Source: Chryseobacterium takakiae
Lineage (GTDB): Bacteria > Bacteroidota > Bacteroidia > Flavobacteriales > Weeksellaceae
Length of the DNA stretch: 64,000 nt
NCBI RefSeq assembly: GCF_900129385.1
Contig: NZ_FQVO01000004.1
Coordinates: forward strand, 124,001-188,000
Reading direction: 5' to 3'
Within the stretch, counting starts at the first letter, position 1. The number at the start of each line of letters is the position of its first letter. The position numbers were made by a program, and so were the translations under genes. The notes beneath the pieces are model-generated. The model ran no database searches. It was given only the letters and a program-made list of their open reading frames with translations, and was not told where the DNA came from. Below are positions 18,310 to 26,756 of the stretch, piece by piece.

Positions 18310-19152
18310 TTATGGTTTAACTTTTAAAATGAGAATATTGATTGGGTTAACGATTGCGCCCAGCATATTAATCTCAATGGTCTGGTTGGTTGCATAATCG
18401 TCGATATTTATTTTTTTACCGGTAACACTATCGCGTGCCTGGATGATTACATGTTCCGTTTCAACAGGGTTAGTAAATACCGTGCTTCCCGTGATCTGTA
18501 CCAAGGCGCTTGTTGGAGTCTCCGAGATGACCAAGACCTTTTCGTAAATCTGCTGATTAAATTCCTGCTGGTTTTTGGGGCTTTTCAGCCAGCTGTAATC
18601 CAGTAAGAGCTTTACTTTGTCTTCTTTTGTTCCTTCTAATGAAATCGCTTTTAAGGCTTCAATATCAATACGGTTTTTCTTTATGAAATCAACTATTTCC
18701 TGAAGTTCATCAAGAGAAAGATCGTTGGATAAGAGTAACTTTTTGATATTTTCTATTTCTGACTCCAGATTGGTATCTGCCTCTTTCAATTCATCAACAA
18801 AACCATCTGTCTGTGTTTTAGTATACACATTACCCGGCTGATCCGTACTGTCAATAATACCTGCATTTACAATTCCCAGTTTATTTTTCCAGTTGCTAAC
18901 ATGAGCTGAAGTAAGATTATTCGCATTCAGCAAAGCAAGGTGCGCGGAGTGAGCATCAGAGTCACTAAGGTGTTCCTGAAACGCTTCTGAACCGGCAAAT
19001 AATTGAGAAAGATCTTCAAGTCCTTCAATATTCTCAACCGGAATTGGATAATCCTTGTGATAAAAAGATGAAAATGTTGCTTTAAACTGTGCTTCAGTGG
19101 GAAAATCTCCGCTTTGAAACCAGCTGAAAATTGTATGTAATGGTGTATTCAT
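18310..19152 (-). CDS. Fibre adapter protein with FSWF-GDxPTExQF N-terminus (copy 2)
   Basis: The 280-residue protein begins TIFSWFQSGDFPTEAQFKAT, almost the same as the protein at 22848 (TIFSWFEKGDSPTEYQFKQT). A helical or coiled-coil segment follows (TNLESEIENIKKLLLSNDLS), with another around LDELQEIVDFIKKNRIDIEAL, then a beta-rich end (EINMLGAIVNPINILILKV). I do not recognise a named family. Its place at the head of a fibre module, and its paralogue in the same place in the other module, suggest that the N-terminus docks fibres onto the baseplate. Confidence 0.75.
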   Translation of the reverse strand: MNTPLHTIFSWFQSGDFPTEAQFKATFSSFYHKDYPIPVENIEGLEDLSQLFAGSEAFQEHLSDSDAHSAHLALLNANNLTSAHVSNWKNKLGIVNAGIIDSTDQPGNVYTKTQTDGFVDELKEADTNLESEIENIKKLLLSNDLSLDELQEIVDFIKKNRIDIEALKAISLEGTKEDKVKLLLDYSWLKSPKNQQEFNQQIYEKVLVISETPTSALVQITGSTVFTNPVETEHVIIQARDSVTGKKINIDDYATNQTIEINMLGAIVNPINILILKVKP

Positions 19153-19613
19153 TTGATTGTTGAATTAATGATATAATTGAGAATAAGTGAGGCATTAAAG
19201 CATTTTTAAAAACGCACTTATTTCATTAAATGATTCTGATTGGTTTTGGAAGATTATGTTTTGCACCGGGCAAAAGAAACTGTATGAAATTCAACCCGAA
19301 TTATTAACCTGTCCGTTGAATATAATGATAACCGGTACCGGTATGGTATACTTTTCAAATTTCCTATTTTTTCAGTTCCCGGGAAAGTTTTTTGACCTTT
19401 ATGGTCCGTAGCTGCAGTAAAGTTTCCATTCAGGATCCGGAGTTTAATATCTGTACAGGTATATTTCTGTCTGTATAAAAATTATCTGAACAATAGACCA
19501 TCATTAAAAATAAATCAGCGCACAGGAATATCCACACACGCTGATTAATTATTTCTGAACATGAATATTTTAAATCAATGATTCACTTTACGTTACAGTT
19601 TTGCTAAGAAATA
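19153..19613. other. Intergenic region with a degenerate core element
   Basis: No gene is apparent in these 461 bases. At 19408-19420 lies a copy of the recurring element (GTAGCTGCAGTAA on the + strand), with the associated TTTCAAATTTCC/TTTTTT stretch nearby. This is the most diverged of the eight copies. The region separates two fibre modules on the - strand. Confidence 0.6.
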
Positions 19614-21425
19614 TTAAGAAGCAACGCAGTTTCCTATATTCATCGTTTCCTGAATTATTCTTCCGTTGCTATTCATGTAATACCTTGCGCTGCTTTTCGG
19701 AGGTATGGTAAAATTCACGCTGGTATTGTTTACTATAAATTTTGCCTGATTTCCGCTAATGTTCATGACAGTAATTTCCTGGTATTCATGCATAACTCCC
19801 ATTACTATGGTTCCTCCGTCAAGAAGTGTCAATTTTACAATCCGGTTTTTGGTGGCGTAGTTATTTGCAGTACCAGCAAACTCCTTATCATCCGGCCTGA
19901 GCCTGATATATTCATCTTCCCGGGCTATTTCGTGGGACAGATAGTACAAACTTCCGTCTCCGCCATATACATCATTGTTATTGCTGGATTCTGAATAAAT
20001 ACCGAAAGGAATTCTTATCGTTCCGTTAAAATAATGATTATGAGAATCCGCTGGTTCCACACCGCCATAACCGATATGCCCGTTATTTAAATTAATAGCA
20101 ACACCATCGTAACCTCCTGTTTTACAGCCAACTTTTACATAGTCTTTCTCTTTCGCGGCAATAAGGAGATCGGCTTTTTTATCAAATAAACCTGCGATCT
20201 CAGCCGTACTGAGATTTAACAGCATAATTTCCCAACCCGGAAATGGTTCGTTAAGTTTTATGAATCCATCTGTTAAATTCGTAAGCTGAGATACATTTAC
20301 CGCATGATTATCTGATGTACCGGCAGGAATTATGGGGCTATTTGTAAATGTTTTTGTGTCATTAATTGTTTCAGCCCCATTTTTACCTACGAATTGATTC
20401 AAAGCCTCGGTTTTCGTATAGTAATTGCTTAAAGCTGATTGCTGTACGGAGTTATTCCAATTGGTAATATTACTCTGATTGAAATCTATTTCGGACCATA
20501 TTCTCAGCCAGCCACTAAAACTTGCCCCATCATAAATACGCTTCCAGGTTCTGCCATACTGTAAATCACTGTATTCCTGTACAACCCGGGTACTGGAAGT
20601 TTTATAAATATTTAAACTCCCGGCCAGGCTAATTGGGTAATTCCTTGCTGGAGTAGCATTAGAGCTGGCATGCTGATAGTAAAAACCGGGTGTCAAAAAT
20701 GTATTTAAATCAGCAGTAGAAAGTAATGCGGCAGATTTAGGAACTGAACCGATATTATTCTGATCTACCCATGTTCTGGTTGCCACAACTTCCGTAGCAA
20801 TTGACAGAAGCTGAGTGTATGTTGAAACATCTGTTTCAATGGTTTGAGTCCACCCTTTCGACCAGTCGAAGTTCGCACCCTGATGAAAAGCTGCAACTCT
20901 TTCAACCTCTACTTTCAGATATGTATTCCAGACCGTATTCGATTCCCCGATATTAATACACACATTTCCGGAAGCATCAAGTCCGACATTAATTACTGAT
21001 GAAGGAAAATTATCAGAACATTCAATAATAGCCTTATGATTGCTATTAAGCACAGTTGCGGAAAACTTATAAAATGATACCCTTACGGTTCCTAATATCC
21101 GGGCATTCCACCCGAATATTTTGATTGTTACATCGAACATCGTTGCAAGCGAGGTGGCCTGTGGAAATTTAAAACTTAAAATTCCTGTCTGGGCACCTGC
21201 ATAAAGTCTTTGGTACACTTTATTAAAAACCCGTGTATTATTTTCAAATCGTGAAAGACTTCCTGTTGTGAAATTAATATTTTTATCAGCCATATTAATT
21301 TCTGTGCCTGCAGGAATATATGAGGCATTATCTACAGAGCCATCAGCTTTTAAAAACTGAGCTGCAGTACCGTTGACTACTCTATAGCCTTTCGCAGAAG
21401 TATAATATGCGTAATTAATATCCAT
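19614..21425 (-). CDS. Tail-fibre protein with pyocin-knob-like domain (603 aa)
   Basis: The N-terminus MDINYAYYTSAKGYRVVNGT is homologous to the start of the next fibre upstream (MDIKYAYYHSSVGYKIVGKT). A pyocin-knob-like segment lies around residues 240-310 (TADLNTFLTPGFYYQHASSN to FSGWLRIWSEIDF). The C-terminal domain (EYIRLRPDDKEFAG, then ARYYMNSNGRIIQETMN) resembles that of the giant fibre at 11747. The gene starts one base after the stop of the 472-residue fibre, so the two are co-translated. It is a receptor-binding fibre candidate. Confidence 0.82.
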   Translation of the reverse strand: MDINYAYYTSAKGYRVVNGTAAQFLKADGSVDNASYIPAGTEINMADKNINFTTGSLSRFENNTRVFNKVYQRLYAGAQTGILSFKFPQATSLATMFDVTIKIFGWNARILGTVRVSFYKFSATVLNSNHKAIIECSDNFPSSVINVGLDASGNVCINIGESNTVWNTYLKVEVERVAAFHQGANFDWSKGWTQTIETDVSTYTQLLSIATEVVATRTWVDQNNIGSVPKSAALLSTADLNTFLTPGFYYQHASSNATPARNYPISLAGSLNIYKTSSTRVVQEYSDLQYGRTWKRIYDGASFSGWLRIWSEIDFNQSNITNWNNSVQQSALSNYYTKTEALNQFVGKNGAETINDTKTFTNSPIIPAGTSDNHAVNVSQLTNLTDGFIKLNEPFPGWEIMLLNLSTAEIAGLFDKKADLLIAAKEKDYVKVGCKTGGYDGVAINLNNGHIGYGGVEPADSHNHYFNGTIRIPFGIYSESSNNNDVYGGDGSLYYLSHEIAREDEYIRLRPDDKEFAGTANNYATKNRIVKLTLLDGGTIVMGVMHEYQEITVMNISGNQAKFIVNNTSVNFTIPPKSSARYYMNSNGRIIQETMNIGNCVAS

Positions 21426-21426
21426 T

Positions 21427-22845
21427 CTATAAATCTAAGTTGGTTACCACTACTGAAATTGGATTAGGAGGTGTAGAATCAAATTCTATGGCTACACTTG
21501 TTGTATCGATTGGTTTTATTCTTCCGTACACCTTGTAAGAAGTAACCGTATCACGCATGGTAATCTCAACGTTAAGGGTGTCTAGGTTGTGAGCTAAAGT
21601 TGAAGTTCCTGTAATATTGGCAGTGTATGTTTTTGAAACATTGCTTCCGGCCGTCACCAAACCTTTAGCGTTTACGGTAACCCGGCTGTACGTTCCTGCA
21701 GTTACCCCGGAAGGTGCCAGTGTTAATGCCGAAGTGGCATTTGCCGAACCGTCAAATGAAACACTCCAAGTTGCGTCACCAGAAGCGGCGATTGTTCTTG
21801 GGGTGGTTAATTTAGCAGCCGATCCGCTGGTATTGATGGATGCAGTCCCTGTTAACAATGTTGCTGGAACAGCAGTAACGGGAATGGCAACGTTTCCGGA
21901 TCCGTCAATCGTTTGTGCCGTTGCAGTAACTCCAGAAAGGGTGATGGTTCTTGAATTCGTCCATTTTGTAGCAGAAAGAACACTTTTCGCAGCATCAGCA
22001 GTATTATCAACGTTGCTTAAACCAACATGAGATTTGTTTAAAACCACAACTCCTGTTAAGCCATTTACAGAATCTACGGCTCCTGAAGTAATATAAACAA
22101 ATGTTGTTCCTGTCCACCGATATGTTTTATTGGTATCAAGAGACACATAAATTTTGCCTGTTTCACCGGTGATAAGATTGGTATAAGCTGCTTCTTTATA
22201 GAACTTTCCGTCGGCAACTTTATAATATCCTTCCAGAACATCATCTACATAAGAAGGCAATTGAGATGCAGGAACCAATCCGGCGCCATCAAGCATTGCA
22301 ACACCGTTTGCTGCACCTTTTTGTGATAATGGGATATAATTGGCAAGATCCGTTGTGGTAGGTACAGATCCTAAAGAAACCGTTATTCCGCTGGCGGTCT
22401 GCGTGATTGCCGTAACCACGTTCCCCGTTCCTGAAGTTGTAACCGGTAAAGAGAATGTAGTTCCTGTAAGGGTCAAACCATTACCTGCAGCATAAGTTGT
22501 ATCTGTGGAATCTAATTTAATGGTATTTCCGGATTGGCTGACAGACATATTGGCACCCGCAGCAAGCGTAATATCTCCGGATACGAAAGAGCCGGAGGTA
22601 CCCCCTTTTACACGGGTAATCGTGTCCGGCGTTGTAAATGATCTGTTTGCCGAAAGATCATAACTTGTTCCGTTAATTGTTAACGTTCTTGTCTTGGGAA
22701 CGTAATCTGACGGAGTAAAATTTCCGTCATGCCAGAAAGAGCTGATGGAGCGCGTTCCGCCTCCGGCTGTTAAAATGTCGTTGTCTGTTTTTCCTACAAT
22801 TTTGTATCCAACAGAACTGTGGTAATAAGCATATTTAATATCCAT
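21427..22845 (-). CDS. Tail-fibre protein (472 aa)
   Basis: It is rich in Thr, Ser, Gly and Ala and shows common phage-fibre segments: NGVAMLDGAGLVPASQLPSY, VNGLTGVVVLNKSHVGLSNV and DNTADAAKSVLSATKW. Near the N-terminus the motif DNDILTAGGGTRSISSF resembles the SDNxxVLLGGGGHKxxSDF repeats of the giant fibre. The C-terminal domain (AHNLDTLNVEITMRDTVTSY, then NPISVVVTNLDL) is shared with the adapter protein at 22848 and the protein at 17275. It starts two bases after the adapter gene. It is probably a trimeric fibre shaft. Confidence 0.82.
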   Translation of the reverse strand: MDIKYAYYHSSVGYKIVGKTDNDILTAGGGTRSISSFWHDGNFTPSDYVPKTRTLTINGTSYDLSANRSFTTPDTITRVKGGTSGSFVSGDITLAAGANMSVSQSGNTIKLDSTDTTYAAGNGLTLTGTTFSLPVTTSGTGNVVTAITQTASGITVSLGSVPTTTDLANYIPLSQKGAANGVAMLDGAGLVPASQLPSYVDDVLEGYYKVADGKFYKEAAYTNLITGETGKIYVSLDTNKTYRWTGTTFVYITSGAVDSVNGLTGVVVLNKSHVGLSNVDNTADAAKSVLSATKWTNSRTITLSGVTATAQTIDGSGNVAIPVTAVPATLLTGTASINTSGSAAKLTTPRTIAASGDATWSVSFDGSANATSALTLAPSGVTAGTYSRVTVNAKGLVTAGSNVSKTYTANITGTSTLAHNLDTLNVEITMRDTVTSYKVYGRIKPIDTTSVAIEFDSTPPNPISVVVTNLDL

Positions 22846-22847
22846 AA

Positions 22848-23696
22848 TTATAATTTTTTAATGGTTAACTGAATCATATTGGGCGGTACTGAATCAAACA
22901 GTACATCGATGGTATTGGGATCAATTCTCCTTACCTTAATTGGTATTGAAAACAGGGTAACGGTGTCGTAGGCGTCAATTGCAAAACTTAACGTATTAAG
23001 ATCATGCTTTATCCTGGAATCATTCTGCACCTTCTCTTCATGTCTGATTTTTTCAGACCATGTATTTTCAATATGCCGGATTTTGTCATACACTAAACTG
23101 TTAAACTGGCTTTGATAGCTAATGGTTCCCCAGTTTGAATAACTCCCCACAAGGCTGATCTTATCATCCGAACTGCCTCCTGAAAAAAGATCGTTAAGCA
23201 ATTCTATCTGCCTCCTGTTTTCTTTGATATATTGTACGATTTCGTAAAGTGTATCAAGATTTGCATCATCGGAAGAAAGCCTTCCGGTAATTTCCTGAAT
23301 GCGTGCAAGGAGATCATCATTCTTTTCGCGGAGTATATTCAAAATCTGCTCTGTCTGTACTTTCGTATAGACATTTCCGGTATCTCCGTCACCATCAATG
23401 GTGGCTGACAGATTAATTTGTAATTTTTCTTTCCATGCGTTGATATCGGCAGCAGTAAGATTGGACGCGTTGAGCTTTGCAAGTACTGCAGTGTGTGCGT
23501 TTTCATCTTCCAGGTGATGGTTGAAAATTGTGACAGGAAGTATATTCTGAACTGCTTCCTGTAAACCTGTGACTTCATCCATCCTGATTCTTTCATCTGT
23601 ATGACGGAATGAAGAAAAGGTTTGTTTAAATTGATATTCTGTAGGAGAATCGCCTTTTTCAAACCAGCTGAATATTGTTGTTAATGGTACTGCCAT
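22848..23696 (-). CDS. Fibre adapter protein with FSWF-GDxPTExQF N-terminus (copy 1)
   Basis: This 282-residue protein is a paralogue of the 18310 gene. It shares TIFSWFEKGDSPTEYQFKQT, the LNASNLTAADINAWKEKL block, GNVYTKVQTEQI, and the helical segment LDTLYEIVQYIKENRRQIELL. The C-terminus (KHDLNTLSFAIDAYDTVTLF, then PPNMIQLTIKKL) resembles the end of the 472-residue fibre. It heads the first fibre module and probably supplies the baseplate attachment point. The family is unnamed as far as I can tell. Confidence 0.75.
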   Translation of the reverse strand: MAVPLTTIFSWFEKGDSPTEYQFKQTFSSFRHTDERIRMDEVTGLQEAVQNILPVTIFNHHLEDENAHTAVLAKLNASNLTAADINAWKEKLQINLSATIDGDGDTGNVYTKVQTEQILNILREKNDDLLARIQEITGRLSSDDANLDTLYEIVQYIKENRRQIELLNDLFSGGSSDDKISLVGSYSNWGTISYQSQFNSLVYDKIRHIENTWSEKIRHEEKVQNDSRIKHDLNTLSFAIDAYDTVTLFSIPIKVRRIDPNTIDVLFDSVPPNMIQLTIKKL

Positions 23697-23698
23697 GT

Positions 23699-23776
23699 TT
23701 ATCCGAAATTAAGTTTGAGTTCTTCTCTGATCACAAATTTTTTGTTTTTAATTATATTCATGTCTACATTTTTCAT
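23699..23776 (-). CDS. Possible short peptide before the adapter gene (25 aa)
   Basis: An ATG-started ORF (MKNVDMNIIKNKKFVIREEL and five more residues) ends two bases before the adapter start codon. It may be a leader peptide or chance. No family is recognisable. Confidence 0.2.
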   Translation of the reverse strand: MKNVDMNIIKNKKFVIREELKLNFG

Positions 23777-23874
23777 TGGCTTTAGTTTTCTTTTTAAGTG
23801 ATTTTACAAACTCGTTGAATTCAACTTTTCTTTCATTCGTTTTTTAGGAATACAAAGACGGAAAAGCGCAGTTC

Positions 23875-24125
23875 CTATTTCGAAAAAAACAGATCGGCTT
23901 CCGCTTTCCTGCGCCTGATGAGTCCGTTCAGAACTTTACCTCCGGCGGTAATATATCTTGACGTAAACCATTCTCTGATGGCTTCCGGATTTGCTTTTTT
24001 ATTGATTAAAGAAAATAAGGTATCAGATCCTCCCGTATTGTAGGTATAGGATACCAGCGCATCAAACTGGTTTTGTGTAAGTGCAGTTTTAATTTTATTA
24101 CTGACTATTTTTTCATAAGAGAATT
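23875..24125 (-). pseudogene. GH24 (T4-type lysozyme) endolysin remnant
   Basis: The - strand frame ending at 23875 encodes about 82 residues typical of the C-terminal half of phage GH24 endolysins: LTQNQFDALVSYTYNTGG, EAIREWFTSRYITAGG and GLIRRRKAEADLFFS. There is no start codon, and a stop lies just upstream of the Ser-Tyr-Glu-Lys segment. The catalytic Glu half is absent. The break lies about 60 bases from the end of the HNH gene, so that insertion probably removed the 5' half. The intact GH19 endolysin nearby may have made it redundant. Confidence 0.75.
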
Positions 24126-24184
24126 ACTAAAACTAAAATTAGAACTCCTAAAGTCCGTTTATATAATTCTATGGATGATAATAT

Positions 24185-25291
24185 TTATATAGGTTCTATT
24201 AATGACTTGGTTGATTGTCTTGTTAAAATAATTGTTTCTCCAAAACCTAAACTTCCATTAATGGCTCTATTCCACTTTCTAACAAGGATATCTTCGATTC
24301 CATCATCATTCAGATCTGCTCTAAATTGTTCACTAATAGATGTTTTAAATCCATCAAATTCGATTGAGATATTATATAAATTTTCTTCAGTTACATTTAC
24401 AAGATTCTTCCTAAATAAATCTCCTACAGAGTCTTTATTCCGAATATTAATATGAAATTTTTTTTCAGGATCAAAAAGTATTTTTGGGGATAAATAATCT
24501 AAATCAGTAATCAAAATATCATCTAAAAAAGAAACCTTTGGCAGTTTAGCATTTTTTATTGCCCTTAGTAAATTATCCAAAAAATCAACATTTTCTGAAA
24601 GCTTTATATCTGTATTTGTCAAAGGATAAAAGCCTTTATTAGTTGCATCAATCCATTCCCTCAGATTTGAAATAGTAACTTCATCATTGACATTATTTCT
24701 TAGATCAATAGATTCAAAAACGCCACCAAAAATCATTTTTTTATCATAAAGACTATCTAAATTTATATCAAAAGAAAATTTGTTAAAAGAATCATTTGCA
24801 AAATCAATAGCAATAGGTAATTTTATTTCTTTTTCATGCCAATCAACACTCTTCTTTTCATTAATTATATTTGTCAAATCATCTAAATTTATATGATTCT
24901 GATCTAGTGCAGACACAATTTTTGAATATAACTGGTTAAAACTATTATTCCTTTTAAGTGTATTAATTTCTCTTTTTATAAGTTCAACATTTTTTGCATT
25001 TAGTCCTAGATAATAAAGTATTGACGCTTTGTTGAAAACAAGATCAGTTTTCCTTTGGTTGCAAATTCTATGTGTAGGAACAAGATTTTCAAAGCTATTT
25101 ATTGTAAAAGACTCGTTTAAACCATATTCTAAAATCAATTCCTTTAGTTTTTCTTCTGATAAACCTTCAGGAATTATGTGATCTATGTGTAAATCTTTAA
25201 ATTCAATATCAGTATAACAATAAAAACATTTAGCTTTGTTTGCCTTCCAAATTCCCGTTCTAGTTGAAGCATCAAATGAAGTTTTACTCAT
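24185..25291 (-). CDS. HNH endonuclease-like protein
   Basis: The N-terminal 80 residues carry an HNH nuclease module: a zinc-knuckle CFYC, then HIDHIIPEGL, ENLVPTHRICNQRKTD. The remaining 280 residues are unrecognised and rich in Asn, Lys and Ile. A late segment (FRADLNDDGIEDILVRKW) is Asp-rich like a calcium-binding loop. The gene is clearly more AT-rich than the surrounding fibre genes and sits between a lysozyme remnant and the GH19 endolysin, consistent with a recent insertion. It could be a defence or homing-type nuclease; a toxin role is less likely because no delivery region is seen. Confidence 0.75.
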   Translation of the reverse strand: MSKTSFDASTRTGIWKANKAKCFYCYTDIEFKDLHIDHIIPEGLSEEKLKELILEYGLNESFTINSFENLVPTHRICNQRKTDLVFNKASILYYLGLNAKNVELIKREINTLKRNNSFNQLYSKIVSALDQNHINLDDLTNIINEKKSVDWHEKEIKLPIAIDFANDSFNKFSFDINLDSLYDKKMIFGGVFESIDLRNNVNDEVTISNLREWIDATNKGFYPLTNTDIKLSENVDFLDNLLRAIKNAKLPKVSFLDDILITDLDYLSPKILFDPEKKFHINIRNKDSVGDLFRKNLVNVTEENLYNISIEFDGFKTSISEQFRADLNDDGIEDILVRKWNRAINGSLGFGETIILTRQSTKSLIEPI

Positions 25292-25446
25292 GATTACCAG
25301 TTTACTATCAAAAATACAATGTTTTCACAAAAAATGACTTTTTTTTAATTTTTGAAATATTAATTTTTCTTACAATTTAAATCGTTTTAAGGCTTTATAA
25401 TATAATATTTTAAACATTTACAATATCATATTTAAATTATGTTTAT

Positions 25447-26046
25447 TTATATAAATATAGTTTTATAATAGTTTAATCTTTCTTTTCGTTTCTTAAATCC
25501 ATTAGAATCTCCATATTTTACAGTAAGTCTGCCCATATTGATAAGATCACTTATTCCATCAAGATCATCTTTATCAGCAAAACTACTTAATCCTTTACGG
25601 TTCCAAAAATCAATTGCTGCTATAAAGGCGTTTACTTCTTCTTTTAACAAATCTGGATTTGAAACGAAATCTATTCCTGTCCTTTCTTTTAAAATTTTCA
25701 TTTCATCAAACCCTGTATGTTGCATATACCCTCCACCTCTATATTTATAACCATCACCGCTTGCTTCATTTCCATTCCCCATTCTATTGGCATAAACATA
25801 ATTTGCCATCTTAACAGAACTCTTTAAATATGAACTTACAAATGCATCCGTTTTGTTTTTAAATGGAGTCCTAAATACTGCTCTTGCATTTTCAATAGTT
25901 GTATAATAAAGGCTCTCTCTTTTAGGAAGTAAATTTGACTCATGATCCAATTGTGCAAAAAAATGGGCAAGCCTAATGGAAGTATTTATTCCTTTTTTAT
26001 CCAGAAGCGTTTTATATTTTCTTGATAGTTCAAATGATGTTTTCAT
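25447..26046 (-). CDS. GH19 family endolysin (chitinase-like muramidase)
   Basis: The 199-residue protein matches the GH19-type phage endolysin fold: LAHFFAQLDHESNL (catalytic Glu about 36) and GDGYKYRGGGYMQHTGFDEM, with a C-terminal block (GISDLINMGRLTVKYGDSNGF). There is no signal peptide, so access to the cell wall would need a holin. Its start codon overlaps the stop of the lipoprotein gene (ATGA), which indicates coupled translation. It should degrade peptidoglycan to release assembled injection particles. Confidence 0.85.
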   Translation of the reverse strand: MKTSFELSRKYKTLLDKKGINTSIRLAHFFAQLDHESNLLPKRESLYYTTIENARAVFRTPFKNKTDAFVSSYLKSSVKMANYVYANRMGNGNEASGDGYKYRGGGYMQHTGFDEMKILKERTGIDFVSNPDLLKEEVNAFIAAIDFWNRKGLSSFADKDDLDGISDLINMGRLTVKYGDSNGFKKRKERLNYYKTIFI

Positions 26047-26615
26047 CTTTTAAAATATTTATAGGTGAAAAACAGGAGGATCACAGTGATTCCGAAAACG
26101 GTGATGAAAATCCATGCTGCAATTCCAAAGCCTGTTACTTTTATTCTTTTTGTTTCCTGGGAAACTACCGAAGCTTTTTCTTTTTCAGTTTCTTTGGAAA
26201 CAGTATTCTTATTTGCCTCACGGGAAATATTGCTGAATGCTTCTTTTATATTTTCAGTCTTTTCGTTCGATGCTTTTGCATAATGATTGCGGATGGAATA
26301 TTCTGCATTTCCCATAATGGAAATACTCTGAACAGTATCTTTCCCAACAACATTGTGAAAAACAAAAGGACTGGAGAGATCTGATTTCCCCGTAATTGAA
26401 AAATCTCCGGATATTTCATTGATTTTTTCCTTGACTGCAAGGTCTTTCAATTCACTCTGAATTGTTTCTGAATTTTGTAAATTCAGGGAATCCACTTTCA
26501 CTGTTTCAGTTTCCCGGATATTTTCTCTTGAAACGGTTGTTATTTTTTGTTTGCTTCTGCAGCCGCCGAGTATTACGCCACTGAATATCATCAGCAGCAG
26601 GATTTTTGCTTTCAT
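26043..26615 (-). CDS. Lipoprotein with C-terminal membrane helix (unimolecular-spanin-like)
   Basis: The 190-residue protein starts with a lipoprotein signal (LGGC lipobox, Cys19), has a polar periplasmic middle rich in Glu, Lys and Ser, and ends with one hydrophobic helix (AAWIFITVFGITVILLFFTY) and a basic tail. An outer-membrane lipid anchor plus an inner-membrane helix in one chain is the architecture of unimolecular spanins such as phage T1 gp11, which disrupt the outer membrane at the last lysis step. It overlaps the GH19 endolysin gene by four bases. Function is inferred from architecture and context, not from sequence similarity. Confidence 0.65.
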   Translation of the reverse strand: MKAKILLLMIFSGVILGGCRSKQKITTVSRENIRETETVKVDSLNLQNSETIQSELKDLAVKEKINEISGDFSITGKSDLSSPFVFHNVVGKDTVQSISIMGNAEYSIRNHYAKASNEKTENIKEAFSNISREANKNTVSKETEKEKASVVSQETKRIKVTGFGIAAWIFITVFGITVILLFFTYKYFKR

Positions 26616-26683
26616 CAGCTTTATTTTTAGTAGTTAATTGTATGATCTGTTGGTTGGTTTAAAGCCAGGAGGACAAAGTTGTA

Positions 26684-26735
26684 CCGGGTTCTCGATACAT
26701 TTTCTCCACTTCGTTACGAAAACACTCGAACCGAC
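26684..26735. repeat. REP-like imperfect palindrome
   Basis: The halves GGGTTCTCGATACATTTTCT and AACGAAAACACTCGAACCG are roughly complementary around a CCACTTCGTT centre. The element lies in the gap between the AAA+ gene and the lipoprotein gene and looks unlike the surrounding sequence. It is probably a dispersed genomic repeat, but only one copy is visible here. Confidence 0.45.
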
Positions 26736-26756
26736 GTGAGTTTAATCCGAGGGTGG

